From contig CANMOZ010000015.1 in assembly GCA_947499545.1 (NCBI GenBank), positions 1-64,000 of the forward strand: a DNA stretch of 64,000 nucleotides, given 5' to 3'. This document shows, piece after piece, positions 1 to 8,406 of this stretch. Each line of letters opens with the position of its first letter. Within the stretch, counting starts at the first letter, position 1. The notes under the pieces are model-generated. The model had not been told where the DNA came from and searched no databases. It saw only the letters and a list, made by a program, of their open reading frames with translations. Origin of the DNA: an uncultured Saccharospirillaceae bacterium (lineage in GTDB: Bacteria; Pseudomonadota; Gammaproteobacteria; Pseudomonadales; Oceanobacteraceae). The position numbers and the translations under genes were made by a program.

Positions 1-246
1 AAACCTCAAGAGAGCTTGCAGCTTGATGGGGTGATCTATCCCCAACACAAAGGAGGGGCGCGCCAGATTGAAACCCTTCGAGAGCAAGCAGCTTTGGGTG
101 AACCACTGATTCTGGTCGACGGCATGGGATTGGTGCACGGTCAGTGGGTCATCCTCTCAGTCGAAGAAACCCAAAGCACCTTTAACCCCATCGGTATGCC
201 GCTCAAGCAAACCTTCAAGCTGGAACTAAAGCGTTATGGAGACTGA
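1..246 (+). CDS. Phage tail protein, P2 gpU family (5' end outside window)
   Basis: The reading frame is open to the first base, so the true start lies upstream. A TTG at position 16 is probably internal. The visible residues match the C-terminal half of P2-type gpU tail proteins: a glycine-rich stretch (YPQHKGGARQIETLREQA), then LILVDGMGLVHGQWVI and a short beta-strand end (KLELKRYG). In P2-like phages gpU is a tail protein needed for completion of the contractile tail. It overlaps the next gene by 11 bases, and gpX and gpD follow, the usual end of a P2-type tail operon. Family call is from motif and context; the N-terminus cannot be judged. Confidence 0.85.
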   Translation, partial: KPQESLQLDGVIYPQHKGGARQIETLREQAALGEPLILVDGMGLVHGQWVILSVEETQSTFNPIGMPLKQTFKLELKRYGD

Positions 247-448
247 GGAATACACCTGCATTCAAGGCGACATTCTCGACCAAGTGATTTTAACTCATTA
301 CGGGCAATGCTCGGGTGAGCTACTGCTACAAGTGATGCGGCTCAACACGCACTTGCTGGAACTCGATGTTCTGCCATTGGGCACCAAGGTCAAACTGCCC
401 AAGCTGGAAGTCTCCAACGTGATCGAGGAAGAACAGCTATGGGATTAA
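236..448 (+). CDS. Phage tail protein X (gpX, LysM-like)
   Basis: A 70-residue protein with the pattern of P2 gpX: an early T-x-x-G-D-x-L-D motif, a central helix, and the closing VLPLGTKVKLP motif typical of LysM-like folds. gpX proteins are small tail proteins with a peptidoglycan-binding-like fold. The start overlaps the gpU stop and the end overlaps the gpD start by 10 bases, so the three genes are translationally coupled. There is no separate strong ribosome site, consistent with coupling. Confidence 0.85.
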   Translation: METEEYTCIQGDILDQVILTHYGQCSGELLLQVMRLNTHLLELDVLPLGTKVKLPKLEVSNVIEEEQLWD

Positions 449-1437
449 AGCCCGCTTTTGAGATCACAGCCAACGATAAAGACATCACAGAAGCGATTCA
501 GAAGCGATTAATTAGTTTGCGAGTCACGGATCAATCGGGATGGGAGTCAGACGCCTTGGAGGTGGTGCTAAGCGACGAGAACTGTGGAACGCCTCTAGCC
601 CTGCCAACTACAGGCGCCGAACTCAATTTAAAGTTAGGTTATGAAAGCGCCTTGCACCGTTTCGGTTTGTATATTGTTGATGCGATTGAGTTAAGCGGCC
701 CACCGAACCAAATCCGCATCCAAGCCAAAGCAGCCCCACAGGATGCAACACCCAAAGGCAAAACCAGCTTAAGAACCCAAAAGACAAGATCGTGGGATTC
801 CGGTACAACGCTGCAAACCTTGGTCGATCAGATGGCCAATGAACATGGGTTAGAACCTGCGGTGGGTCAGTCGCTCAAGTCAATCACCTTACCCCACATC
901 GATCAGGTCAATGAGTCGGATATTAATCTGCTCACCCGAGTCGCCAAAGATTACGACGCTCTGGTAAAACCCGTCGCAGGGAAACTGGTTGTCACCAAAC
1001 GAGCAGAATCAAAAAGTACCCGAGGCCAAGACCTCAAACCCATCACCCTACAAGGTTCTGAGATTACTAACTGGAGATTGAACATTCGAAAGCGTGAACC
1101 CGCTGCTTCGGTGGTCACAGTCTATCGAGACCTTGAACAAGCCAAGGACGTTGAAGTGGTCATCGGCGATGGTGAACCCGTAAGACGACTCAAGCACCAA
1201 TATGCTGACGAAGCCAGTGCAAAAGAAGCCGCCCAAGCGGAACTCGACAAGGGACAAAGATCAGAGCGAACCTTGTCGGTTACTTTACCTGGACGGGCCA
1301 ATATCCGAGCAGAACGAAAGCTCAATATAGAAGGAGTCAGAAACCACGTTGACGGTGAGTGGCTAGTCACTCAGATCGAGCATAGTCTTGAGAGGGGTGG
1401 GTTTAAAACGAGCTTAGTTTCTGGGTTCGTGGCTTGA
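439..1437 (+). CDS. Phage late control gene D protein (gpD, tail hub/spike)
   Basis: A 332-residue protein of the gpD family, related to VgrG and T4 gp27. It contains the N-terminal beta-barrel region, LGYESALHRFGLYIVDAIE, the central SLKSITLPHIDQVNESDINLLTRVA-type hub segment (about residues 148-172; the motif is longer than shown here in key residues H-I-D-Q and N-E-S-D), and the end pattern GEWLVTQIEHSLERGGF. In phage tails this trimer forms the hub joining tube to spike. It is the last phage gene seen here. No ogr, integrase or other phage gene lies between it and uvrD, so it marks one prophage edge or the edge of a tail-like remnant. It is somewhat shorter than P2 gpD. Confidence 0.9.
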   Translation: MGLKPAFEITANDKDITEAIQKRLISLRVTDQSGWESDALEVVLSDENCGTPLALPTTGAELNLKLGYESALHRFGLYIVDAIELSGPPNQIRIQAKAAPQDATPKGKTSLRTQKTRSWDSGTTLQTLVDQMANEHGLEPAVGQSLKSITLPHIDQVNESDINLLTRVAKDYDALVKPVAGKLVVTKRAESKSTRGQDLKPITLQGSEITNWRLNIRKREPAASVVTVYRDLEQAKDVEVVIGDGEPVRRLKHQYADEASAKEAAQAELDKGQRSERTLSVTLPGRANIRAERKLNIEGVRNHVDGEWLVTQIEHSLERGGFKTSLVSGFVA

Positions 1438-1631
1438 TGGTTGGTGTACAGCCCTAACTAATGTGTACAAGCATGTGTACAAATTCAATAATGAAAGATC
1501 ATAAAATCTATTAAAAACAGTATGTTGTAGGTATATATTAGGCTCTAGGGGATAACTTAAACCTGAAGCGGTGAAAAAAGTCTCAATTACTGGCATTATA
1601 TCCACAGATTTGATTAGAGAGCGAAGCATTA
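1438..1631. other. Gap between phage module and uvrD; possible attachment or junction region
   Basis: No gene is seen here. The stretch is A+T rich and has three related 8-10 base words: GGTGTACA near 1443, then ATGTGTACAA at 1461-1470 and again at 1473-1482, the last two 12 bases apart. Such spaced repeats could be integrase arm-type or regulator sites at a prophage end, but nothing proves it. The last part (about 1500-1631) should hold the uvrD promoter. I did not see a LexA-type CTGT-N8-ACAG box, although uvrD is SOS-regulated in E. coli. Confidence 0.35.
1461..1482 (+). repeat. Direct repeat of ATGTGTACAA (two copies, 12-base period)
   Basis: ATGTGTACAA occurs at 1461-1470 and 1473-1482, with a partial copy (GGTGTACA) about 18 bases upstream. 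It sits directly after the last phage gene. Function unknown; candidate protein-binding iterons at the prophage edge. Confidence 0.6.
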
Positions 1632-3830
1632 ATGGACGTCACCGACCTGTTGGATGGCCTCAATGACGCACAACGAGAAGCCGTTGCAGCACCTGAGCAG
1701 CATTTGTTGGTTTTAGCCGGTGCTGGAAGTGGTAAAACACGAGTGTTGGTCCATCGGATGGCTTGGTTGCTGAGAACTGGGCAGGCCTCTGCGCATGGTA
1801 TTATGGCGGTCACGTTCACCAATAAAGCCGCGCGAGAGATGCGTGACCGTGTGGAGAAACTGCTCAACGTTCCCAGTCGGCACATGTGGATAGGTACCTT
1901 CCACAGTTTGGCACACCGGTTATTACGGCATCATTGGCGTGAAGCGGGATTGCCAGAACAGTTTCAAATCATGGACAGCGATGATCAATTGCGTCTCATC
2001 AAGCGCTTGATGAAGCAAATGCAAATTGATGACACCAAATACCCTCCCAAACAAGCGCAGTGGTTTATCAATCAACAAAAAGATGAAGGCGTACGCGCGC
2101 AATACGTTCAAGGTGTCAATAATCCTTTTGAACGTACCATGGCCGGCGTCTACGACGCTTATGAAAAGGCTTGCCAACAAAGCGGCCTCGTCGATTTTGC
2201 CGAAATTTTACTGCGAAGCCACGAACTTTGGTTAAACAACCCGGATTTATTGCAACACTACCGTCAGCGTTTTCGCCACATTTTGGTAGACGAGTTTCAA
2301 GACACGAACGCTGTGCAATATGCTTGGTTGCGTATGTTGGGTGGCAGCCAGGGGCAGGCGCCTTCGGCGACCACCAATTATCTGATGGCCGTTGGGGATG
2401 ATGATCAGTCAATTTATGGGTGGCGTGGCGCTCGAATCGAAAATATTCAACGATTCCCGCAAGACTTTGCCGGTGCTCACACCATTCGTCTCGAGCAAAA
2501 TTACCGTTCGACGATGACCATTTTGCAGGCAGCGAATGAAGTCATTAGTCATAACAGCGGTCGTCTTGGTAAAAACCTTTGGACCGAAGGCGAGCAGGGC
2601 GATCCGATTTCATTATATGCTGGGTTTAACGAACAAGATGAAGCCCGATTCATCACCTCAAGCATTGATAGCTGGGTGAAGCAAGGGCATAAAAAAGGCT
2701 CAGTTGCAGTTCTTTATCGTTCAAACGCTCAATCGCGGGTGCTGGAAGAAGCCTTTATTCGTGAAGGCATTCCTTATCGGATTTATGGCGGTCAGCGATT
2801 CTACGAGCGACTTGAGATTAAAAACGCTCTGGCCTATTTGCGCTTAATTCAATCGCGTCACGATGATGCAGCTTTTGAGCGGGTTGTGAATGTACCGACC
2901 CGTGGCATTGGTGAACGTACCATCATGATTTTACGGGAACATGCTCGCTCACAAGGAATATCCTTGTGGCAAGCCGCCCACGAAGCTCGGGAATTAGGGT
3001 TATTGACGGCACGCGCAGCCAATTCCGTTGAGGGTTTTACTCAACTCATTGATCGTTTGTCTGCGCAAACACTTGATCAAACTTTGGATGAAACCGTCCA
3101 TTACGTTGTCGAAAAAAGTGGCTTAATTGAATTCCACAAAAAAGAAAAAGGGGAAAAGGGGCAAGCGCGTGTCGAGAACTTACAGGAGTTGGTGACCGCT
3201 GCTCAGGAATTTGATGTGGGCGATTCAGAAGAGCCTCCCCTCAAAACCTTCCTGGATGAAGCAGCACTGGATGCCGGCGATGCGCAAGCCGAAGCCTTTG
3301 AAGACAGTGTCCAGCTGATGACATTACACTCGGCAAAGGGGCTGGAATTTGAGCTGGTTTTCTTGACCGGCATGGAAGACGGATTATTCCCCCATAAAAT
3401 GTCACAAGACGATCCTCAGCGATTAGAGGAAGAACGGCGCCTGTGCTATGTGGGTATTACTCGCGCTGAGAAAAAACTGTATCTAATCTATGCCGAGCAT
3501 CGTCGCTTGCATGGGCAAGATCATTACGGGCGTTTATCTCGCTTTGTAAAAGAAATCCCAACCACATTAGTGGAAGAAGTCCGTTTAAAATCCCAAGTCA
3601 GTCGACCCGTTTCGAGTCAGCGTGCTTATCGTGATACCGCGGCTTTAGATGATTCAGGCTTACGTTTAGGGCAGATCGTCTCTCACCCTGTTTTTGGAGA
3701 AGGTACTGTCCTGAATTTTGAAGGCAGCGGTCCTCAGGCTCGTATTCAAGTGAATTTCCGAGCAGAAGGATCGAAGTGGTTGGTGCTGGCGTATGCCAAG
3801 CTTGAAGCGGTTAATTCAGAGCGCTGTTAG
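1632..3830 (+). CDS. uvrD: DNA helicase II UvrD
   Basis: A 732-residue SF1A 3'-5' DNA helicase acting in nucleotide excision repair, mismatch repair and removal of RecA filaments. The Walker A motif LAGAGSGKTRVL is near residues 28-39. VTFTNKAAREMRDR (motif Ia), LVDEFQDTN (Walker B), GDDDQSIYGWRGA (motif III), LEQNYRST (motif IV), LMTLHSAKGLEF (motif V) and YVGITRAEKKL (motif VI) follow in the usual order. The C-terminus carries the UvrD-type extension ending in a Tudor-like segment (G..V.HP.FGEG...... WLVLAYAKL), which separates it from Rep. Length matches E. coli UvrD (about 720). The ATG lies behind GAGAGCGAAG. rep starts two bases after its stop, so the two are an operon. Confidence 0.97.
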   Translation: MDVTDLLDGLNDAQREAVAAPEQHLLVLAGAGSGKTRVLVHRMAWLLRTGQASAHGIMAVTFTNKAAREMRDRVEKLLNVPSRHMWIGTFHSLAHRLLRHHWREAGLPEQFQIMDSDDQLRLIKRLMKQMQIDDTKYPPKQAQWFINQQKDEGVRAQYVQGVNNPFERTMAGVYDAYEKACQQSGLVDFAEILLRSHELWLNNPDLLQHYRQRFRHILVDEFQDTNAVQYAWLRMLGGSQGQAPSATTNYLMAVGDDDQSIYGWRGARIENIQRFPQDFAGAHTIRLEQNYRSTMTILQAANEVISHNSGRLGKNLWTEGEQGDPISLYAGFNEQDEARFITSSIDSWVKQGHKKGSVAVLYRSNAQSRVLEEAFIREGIPYRIYGGQRFYERLEIKNALAYLRLIQSRHDDAAFERVVNVPTRGIGERTIMILREHARSQGISLWQAAHEARELGLLTARAANSVEGFTQLIDRLSAQTLDQTLDETVHYVVEKSGLIEFHKKEKGEKGQARVENLQELVTAAQEFDVGDSEEPPLKTFLDEAALDAGDAQAEAFEDSVQLMTLHSAKGLEFELVFLTGMEDGLFPHKMSQDDPQRLEEERRLCYVGITRAEKKLYLIYAEHRRLHGQDHYGRLSRFVKEIPTTLVEEVRLKSQVSRPVSSQRAYRDTAALDDSGLRLGQIVSHPVFGEGTVLNFEGSGPQARIQVNFRAEGSKWLVLAYAKLEAVNSERC

Positions 3831-3832
3831 GA

Positions 3833-5854
3833 ATGTCTGTGCTGTCTCAACTCAATCCTCGTCAAAAAGAGGCCGTCAAACACATTGATGGTCCGCTGCT
3901 CGTGCTGGCGGGTGCTGGCAGTGGCAAAACGAGTGTGATCACTCGGAAAATTGCTTATCTCATTCAATCATGCGGATATTCTGCTCGGCACATTGCTGCG
4001 GTGACCTTTACAAATAAAGCCGCTAAAGAAATGAAAGAGCGGGTGGGGCAGCTGCTTCAGGGCGATCAATCGCGCGGTTTGATTGTGAGTACCTTTCACA
4101 ATTTGGGACTCAACATCATTCGCAAAGAACTCAAAACCGCGGGCTATAAATCAGGCTTTTCTATTTTCGATGGCACCGACAGTCGTGCGCTTTTGAAAGA
4201 AATCTTACATAAAAACGATTTGGACGATGACCAGTTGGATTTAATTCAGCAACAGGTTTCCCAATTCAAAAATGATCTAAAAACCCCGAGCGATGCTTTG
4301 TCGATGGCCCAAAGTGAAGGCGAGCAACGCATTGCCATTATTTACGAGCATTATCAGAAATACTTGAAAGCCTATAATGCCGTTGATTTCGACGATTTGA
4401 TTTTAGTGCCAACGCTTCTGTTTCGACAGCATCCCGAAGTTTTGGAAAAGTGGCGGAATCGCATCCGTTATTTACTCGTTGATGAATATCAGGATACCAA
4501 CGGTTGTCAGTACGAATTAGTAAAACTACTTGTTGGAAAATTTGGGCGTTTTACTGTGGTCGGTGACGATGACCAATCCATTTATGCCTGGCGAGGCGCG
4601 CGTCCAGAAAACTTAGTGCAATTAAACGAAGATTACCCCAATTTGCAGGTCGTTAAGCTGGAGCAAAATTATCGATCGACGGGATTGATTCTAAAAGCTG
4701 CCAACCAGGTCATTGCTAACAACGACCACATTTATGAAAAGGCGTTGTGGAGCGATATGGGATTTGGTGATCCGATCAGGGTCATTAAATGCAAAACCGA
4801 AGAAGTGGAAGCAGAGCGCATTGCTACCGAGATCATCGATCAAAAACTGAAGAGTAACGCACAGTTCTTGGATTTTGCAGTGTTGTTTCGAGGGAATCAT
4901 CAAGCGCGCCTGATAGAAATGAAACTCCAGCAGTTTCAAATCCCCTACAAACTGAGTGGCAGCACCTCGTTTTTCTCGCGTAATGAAATTAAAGACATCA
5001 TGAGCTATTTGAAGCTCATCATGAACCCTGATGATGATACCGCTTTTTTGCGCATCATTAATGTCCCTAGAAGGCAGCTTGGCGCCCAAACCTTAGAAAA
5101 ACTCGCAGGATACGCGCAAGAGCGAGGCGTTAATTTATTGGGGGCCTGTGCCGAAATGGGACTCGAAACGCTGATGCCACCCCAAGCGGTTGATAAGTTA
5201 CGGCGTTTTCATCATTGGATTGAAGGACTGACACGTCGTTGTGCTGAAGAAGACCCAATCGCGACCATCAAAGAAATGATCAACGATTTGGATTACGAAG
5301 CTTGGTTGCATCAGAACTCCAACACACCTTCGCAGGCTGAAAGACGCATGAAGAACGTGTGGTATTTGGTGGACAGCATTGAAAAAATGATTAACCAAGC
5401 CGAAGAAAAAGGCGATGAATTAAGCTTTGATGATGCGGTTGCACGCCTGGTGTTACGTGATTTGCTCGAACGCCAAGCTGAAGAAGAAGAGCTGGATCAA
5501 GTTCAATTGATGACCTTACATGCTTCCAAAGGATTGGAGTTCCCCCATGTGTACATCATGGGCCTTGAAGAAGACCTGCTGCCCCACCGCAATAGCATTG
5601 ATGCTGACACCATCGAAGAAGAGCGGCGCCTTATGTATGTGGGCATTACGCGAGCAAAGCGCCACTTGACTCTGACATTGGCGGGTAAGCGGCGTCAATA
5701 CGGTGAAGATCAAGAGACAAGCCCTAGCCGATTTATTGAGGAATTACCGCAAGACGATCTACAATATGAAGGCTTTGGTCAAGCCAGTGTCGAGCAGCAG
5801 AAAGAACGTGGCTCTGCGGCCATTGCAGGATTAAAAAACATGATGAATATATAG
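3833..5854 (+). CDS. rep: ATP-dependent DNA helicase Rep
   Basis: A 673-residue SF1A helicase that in E. coli acts at the replication fork with DnaB to displace proteins from DNA. The same motif set as UvrD is present: LAGAGSGKTSVI near residue 25, LVDEYQDTN, GDDDQSIYAWRGA, LEQNYRST, LMTLHASKGLEFPHV and YVGITRAKRHL. The Rep-specific start (L..LNPRQ.EAV..I.GPLLVLAG), the length, and the lack of the UvrD Tudor-like tail support Rep rather than a second UvrD. It follows uvrD by two bases and must be co-transcribed and probably translationally coupled. That tandem pairing of the two paralogues is not the E. coli arrangement. Confidence 0.95.
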   Translation: MSVLSQLNPRQKEAVKHIDGPLLVLAGAGSGKTSVITRKIAYLIQSCGYSARHIAAVTFTNKAAKEMKERVGQLLQGDQSRGLIVSTFHNLGLNIIRKELKTAGYKSGFSIFDGTDSRALLKEILHKNDLDDDQLDLIQQQVSQFKNDLKTPSDALSMAQSEGEQRIAIIYEHYQKYLKAYNAVDFDDLILVPTLLFRQHPEVLEKWRNRIRYLLVDEYQDTNGCQYELVKLLVGKFGRFTVVGDDDQSIYAWRGARPENLVQLNEDYPNLQVVKLEQNYRSTGLILKAANQVIANNDHIYEKALWSDMGFGDPIRVIKCKTEEVEAERIATEIIDQKLKSNAQFLDFAVLFRGNHQARLIEMKLQQFQIPYKLSGSTSFFSRNEIKDIMSYLKLIMNPDDDTAFLRIINVPRRQLGAQTLEKLAGYAQERGVNLLGACAEMGLETLMPPQAVDKLRRFHHWIEGLTRRCAEEDPIATIKEMINDLDYEAWLHQNSNTPSQAERRMKNVWYLVDSIEKMINQAEEKGDELSFDDAVARLVLRDLLERQAEEEELDQVQLMTLHASKGLEFPHVYIMGLEEDLLPHRNSIDADTIEEERRLMYVGITRAKRHLTLTLAGKRRQYGEDQETSPSRFIEELPQDDLQYEGFGQASVEQQKERGSAAIAGLKNMMNI

Positions 5855-6008
5855 TAGTCGATTGTCATGTTAACCTTGTAATACCAGCCCACTTCCCAAT
5901 GAATGATGTGTCCCGTTACATGCGTCTTTTATAGTCGGATAGGATGACAGTTCATGGGTGGGCAGCCTGACTGAGTAGAATTTTTTTACCAAGGAGCGGG
6001 CCACTCTC

Positions 6009-8156
6009 ATGTTTTATAAAAAATCTATTTTTCAAATTGATAATGAGGGGCATTTCTTAGTTGCTGTATATTTTAGTCAGTATTTAAACCTTGAGGCGAC
6101 TAGAGAATCCAATCAAGCTTATTTTGCCTACGGACACATTGATGCACCCGATCAATTAACGGACCTTACTGCTTTATGTTGCCTAAGCAGAAAAGCCTGT
6201 AATGCTGAAAAAAAAATGTACTTAAAGCAAGCCGATACCCAAAAAGGCATTAAAGGGGATTACGCTGCTAAACAACATAAATTTTATCTGTATCAGGCAG
6301 AATTAGCGACCAATGAAGCTCTCTTTGTCCCAAGCTTGGTGCAATTTCAAGGCGGAAAACTTTACTTAGGATATGACATTGAAAATCATAGCGGTAGACC
6401 AATTGCATCTTTTAAAAAAGTGATGGGTCAAGCCTCGCTATTGAGGGTGATTGATATCCAAGCACAAACCCTTATTTTTGAACAAATAGAACCTTTATCG
6501 CCCAAGGCAGCGGAACTGGTCGGTATTCAAGCTTTAACAAATAATGGTAATTCAGTCATTCGGTATGGACGTCTAGCCCCTCATCGCGATAAGTATTTTG
6601 AACAAACTTTGATGGATAGGCAAACAACCCACATTTTTCCTAAAACGGACGGCAAAATAGAATTTATTCAGTTAGAAAATCAACAGCTGCTTGCTGTCAA
6701 AGAAAAATCCCTTAGTTTATATGATCATGACAGAGCCTCTACTCTTTGTGAATATAAGCTACCAAACTCTATGGACCCCTGGGACATTGCCGTTTCCAAA
6801 GATAGTCAAACCATTGCTTTGGCAGGTAATTGCGGCTTGATCATTGTTATGAATTTAGATAACGGTGAGACAAAAAAGTACTACCCACATCGAGGCTGTA
6901 AGAGAGATGACTTTGCAGAAGTGCAATTATCACAAAGCGGCCAATGGATGGCTTCAAAAATAGTCGGTGAATCTGCATTAATCATAACAGATCTAAAACA
7001 GGGGACAACATGGAAAGTAGCAGATATTGAAGGGGAAAAAATAGTTGAACGAGAAGAAGAAGGATTTGTTTTTACGACATTTGTACCATCGGCTTTTGCC
7101 TTTATTAATGACCGCTGTATCGTCAGTGATAAACTAGGTATACGCGAAATAGACTATCAAAAAATAAATGAATCAACCAAGTTCGTATCTGAACAAGGAA
7201 AGCCTGGAGCAAGAAAGCCTTTAAAGATATCGTCTAAAACGAGCATAGAAAAAATTATTCAGTTAGCTGAATTAGAACGCGTGAAAGAACACATACAACA
7301 ATCCTATTTTCCAGCAGTTAAATTGATGACCAAAAAGTCCAAACAAAGCGGTTGGAAGCAGCCTGAACAAAAAGGGGCTCCATCCCTTGGAGAGAGCCGA
7401 TTGGGAGGGTGGCCAGATTTAACAAGCAATACTCCTTGGCCAACTTGGGAGAATCGACCAATGAGTTTTCTTGGTCAGATTAATCTCACAGATGTACATG
7501 AGGTTCAATCTAATATCAGGCTTCCAAAAGAGGGCGTACTTTTATTTTTTCTTGGGTGTGATGATGAGGTTTCTGAATTTCCTACCCAGGGCAGATCAAC
7601 CTATTTCATTCAATATTATTTTGAAGATGCCTATAAAGAAGCGCCTTGGAAAGTAGTTTATGCTTCACCAGAAGATTTGTTGAAGAGAACAATTTACGAA
7701 GGAGAAATTGCTCCTGCGCTTTTCGAACCCAGCTTAGTTAGATTATTTAAAAGTAATATGTTTCTGCCTCATGAGGAAACATCAGTGTATGAATGCTTTG
7801 ATTTTACACCGGATGAGCGCGATCGTTATAATGAGGTGTTGAATGTACTGCACGAAGAAGTAGCAGAAAACCAACTGTCTGGTTATCCTAATATAATACA
7901 ATCTGGGTCCATTGAAATGGAATGTGTTTTAAATGCTTCAGGTGAAAACTCAGACAACTCTAAATCTAATCATTCAAACGAGCATCAGAATAAGCTTCTT
8001 GATCAATCGCAGGATTGGGGATTATTACTGCAGCTAACAAGTGATGATAATGTTGGTTTTGGATGGGGGGAAGCAGGGCATTTATATTTCTATGGGAAAA
8101 AAGAGGAAATGGAAATAGGGTGCTTCGATAATATTTACGTATATTATGAAAATTAA
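6009..8156 (+). CDS. DUF1963 (YwqG-like) protein with WD40-like N-terminal part
   Basis: A 715-residue cytoplasmic-looking protein; no signal peptide is visible. The C-terminal part (about residues 455-713) has DUF1963/YwqG features: SRLGGWPDL, a W-P-x-W segment, PMSFLGQINL, and the end block LLLQLTSDDNVGFGWGEAG followed by LYFYG. The first 400 residues contain repeats of propeller style (for example WDIAVSKDSQTIALAG, then VQLSQSGQWMAS), suggesting a degenerate beta-propeller. A ribosome site AAGGAG lies 12 bases before the ATG. The gene stands alone between rep and the convergent ppx. YwqG-like domains have no established enzymatic function known to me. The fusion to a propeller is unusual, and its role is unknown. 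Confidence 0.75.
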   Translation: MFYKKSIFQIDNEGHFLVAVYFSQYLNLEATRESNQAYFAYGHIDAPDQLTDLTALCCLSRKACNAEKKMYLKQADTQKGIKGDYAAKQHKFYLYQAELATNEALFVPSLVQFQGGKLYLGYDIENHSGRPIASFKKVMGQASLLRVIDIQAQTLIFEQIEPLSPKAAELVGIQALTNNGNSVIRYGRLAPHRDKYFEQTLMDRQTTHIFPKTDGKIEFIQLENQQLLAVKEKSLSLYDHDRASTLCEYKLPNSMDPWDIAVSKDSQTIALAGNCGLIIVMNLDNGETKKYYPHRGCKRDDFAEVQLSQSGQWMASKIVGESALIITDLKQGTTWKVADIEGEKIVEREEEGFVFTTFVPSAFAFINDRCIVSDKLGIREIDYQKINESTKFVSEQGKPGARKPLKISSKTSIEKIIQLAELERVKEHIQQSYFPAVKLMTKKSKQSGWKQPEQKGAPSLGESRLGGWPDLTSNTPWPTWENRPMSFLGQINLTDVHEVQSNIRLPKEGVLLFFLGCDDEVSEFPTQGRSTYFIQYYFEDAYKEAPWKVVYASPEDLLKRTIYEGEIAPALFEPSLVRLFKSNMFLPHEETSVYECFDFTPDERDRYNEVLNVLHEEVAENQLSGYPNIIQSGSIEMECVLNASGENSDNSKSNHSNEHQNKLLDQSQDWGLLLQLTSDDNVGFGWGEAGHLYFYGKKEEMEIGCFDNIYVYYEN

Positions 8157-8406
8157 AGCCTGGGAATACCCTGCTTATAAACAGGGAAACCACCCGTGTC
8201 GGGGTGGGTAGATTCCATAGCGTGGTAAATATTTTTGAAATGCGAAAAGGCTTGCGAAGGGGTTGCGTTAAGCGATTGTTTGTAGAAAACTGTTGATGAT
8301 TTCAAAATCATCAACAACAACATTGATGTGGGATAAACCTACATAGTGTATTTTCATGGCACACTACTCGTTCTTTTTAATGAACCCGGATTAATCATGT
8401 TACTCG
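8157..8406. other. Convergent intergenic region with three inverted repeats
   Basis: No gene is seen between the stop of the DUF1963 gene and the stop of ppx. Three hairpin-forming segments lie in series: CCCTG..CAGGG near 8174, CCACCC..GGGTGG near 8194, and a perfect 10-base stem at 8292-8315. None has a clear T-run. They may end or protect transcripts from both sides. Confidence 0.5.
8292..8315. terminator. Perfect 10-bp inverted repeat, possible bidirectional terminator
   Basis: GTTGATGATT, loop TCAA, AATCATCAAC, located between convergent genes. There is no obvious U-tract in either direction, so factor-independent termination is uncertain. Confidence 0.4.

Noticed and set aside
1438-1631. 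tRNA or tmRNA as prophage attachment site
   Set aside because: No cloverleaf or T-loop sequence was seen in the spacer.
1632-1700. LexA box for uvrD
   Set aside because: No CTGT-N8-ACAG-type operator was seen upstream.
4691-5089. 132-codon minus-strand frame inside rep
   Set aside because: Complete overlap with a clear helicase gene, no motifs and no ribosome site.
8157-8230. Small RNA gene in two consecutive hairpins after the DUF1963 gene
   Set aside because: No promoter or T-tract was recognised; left as inverted repeats.
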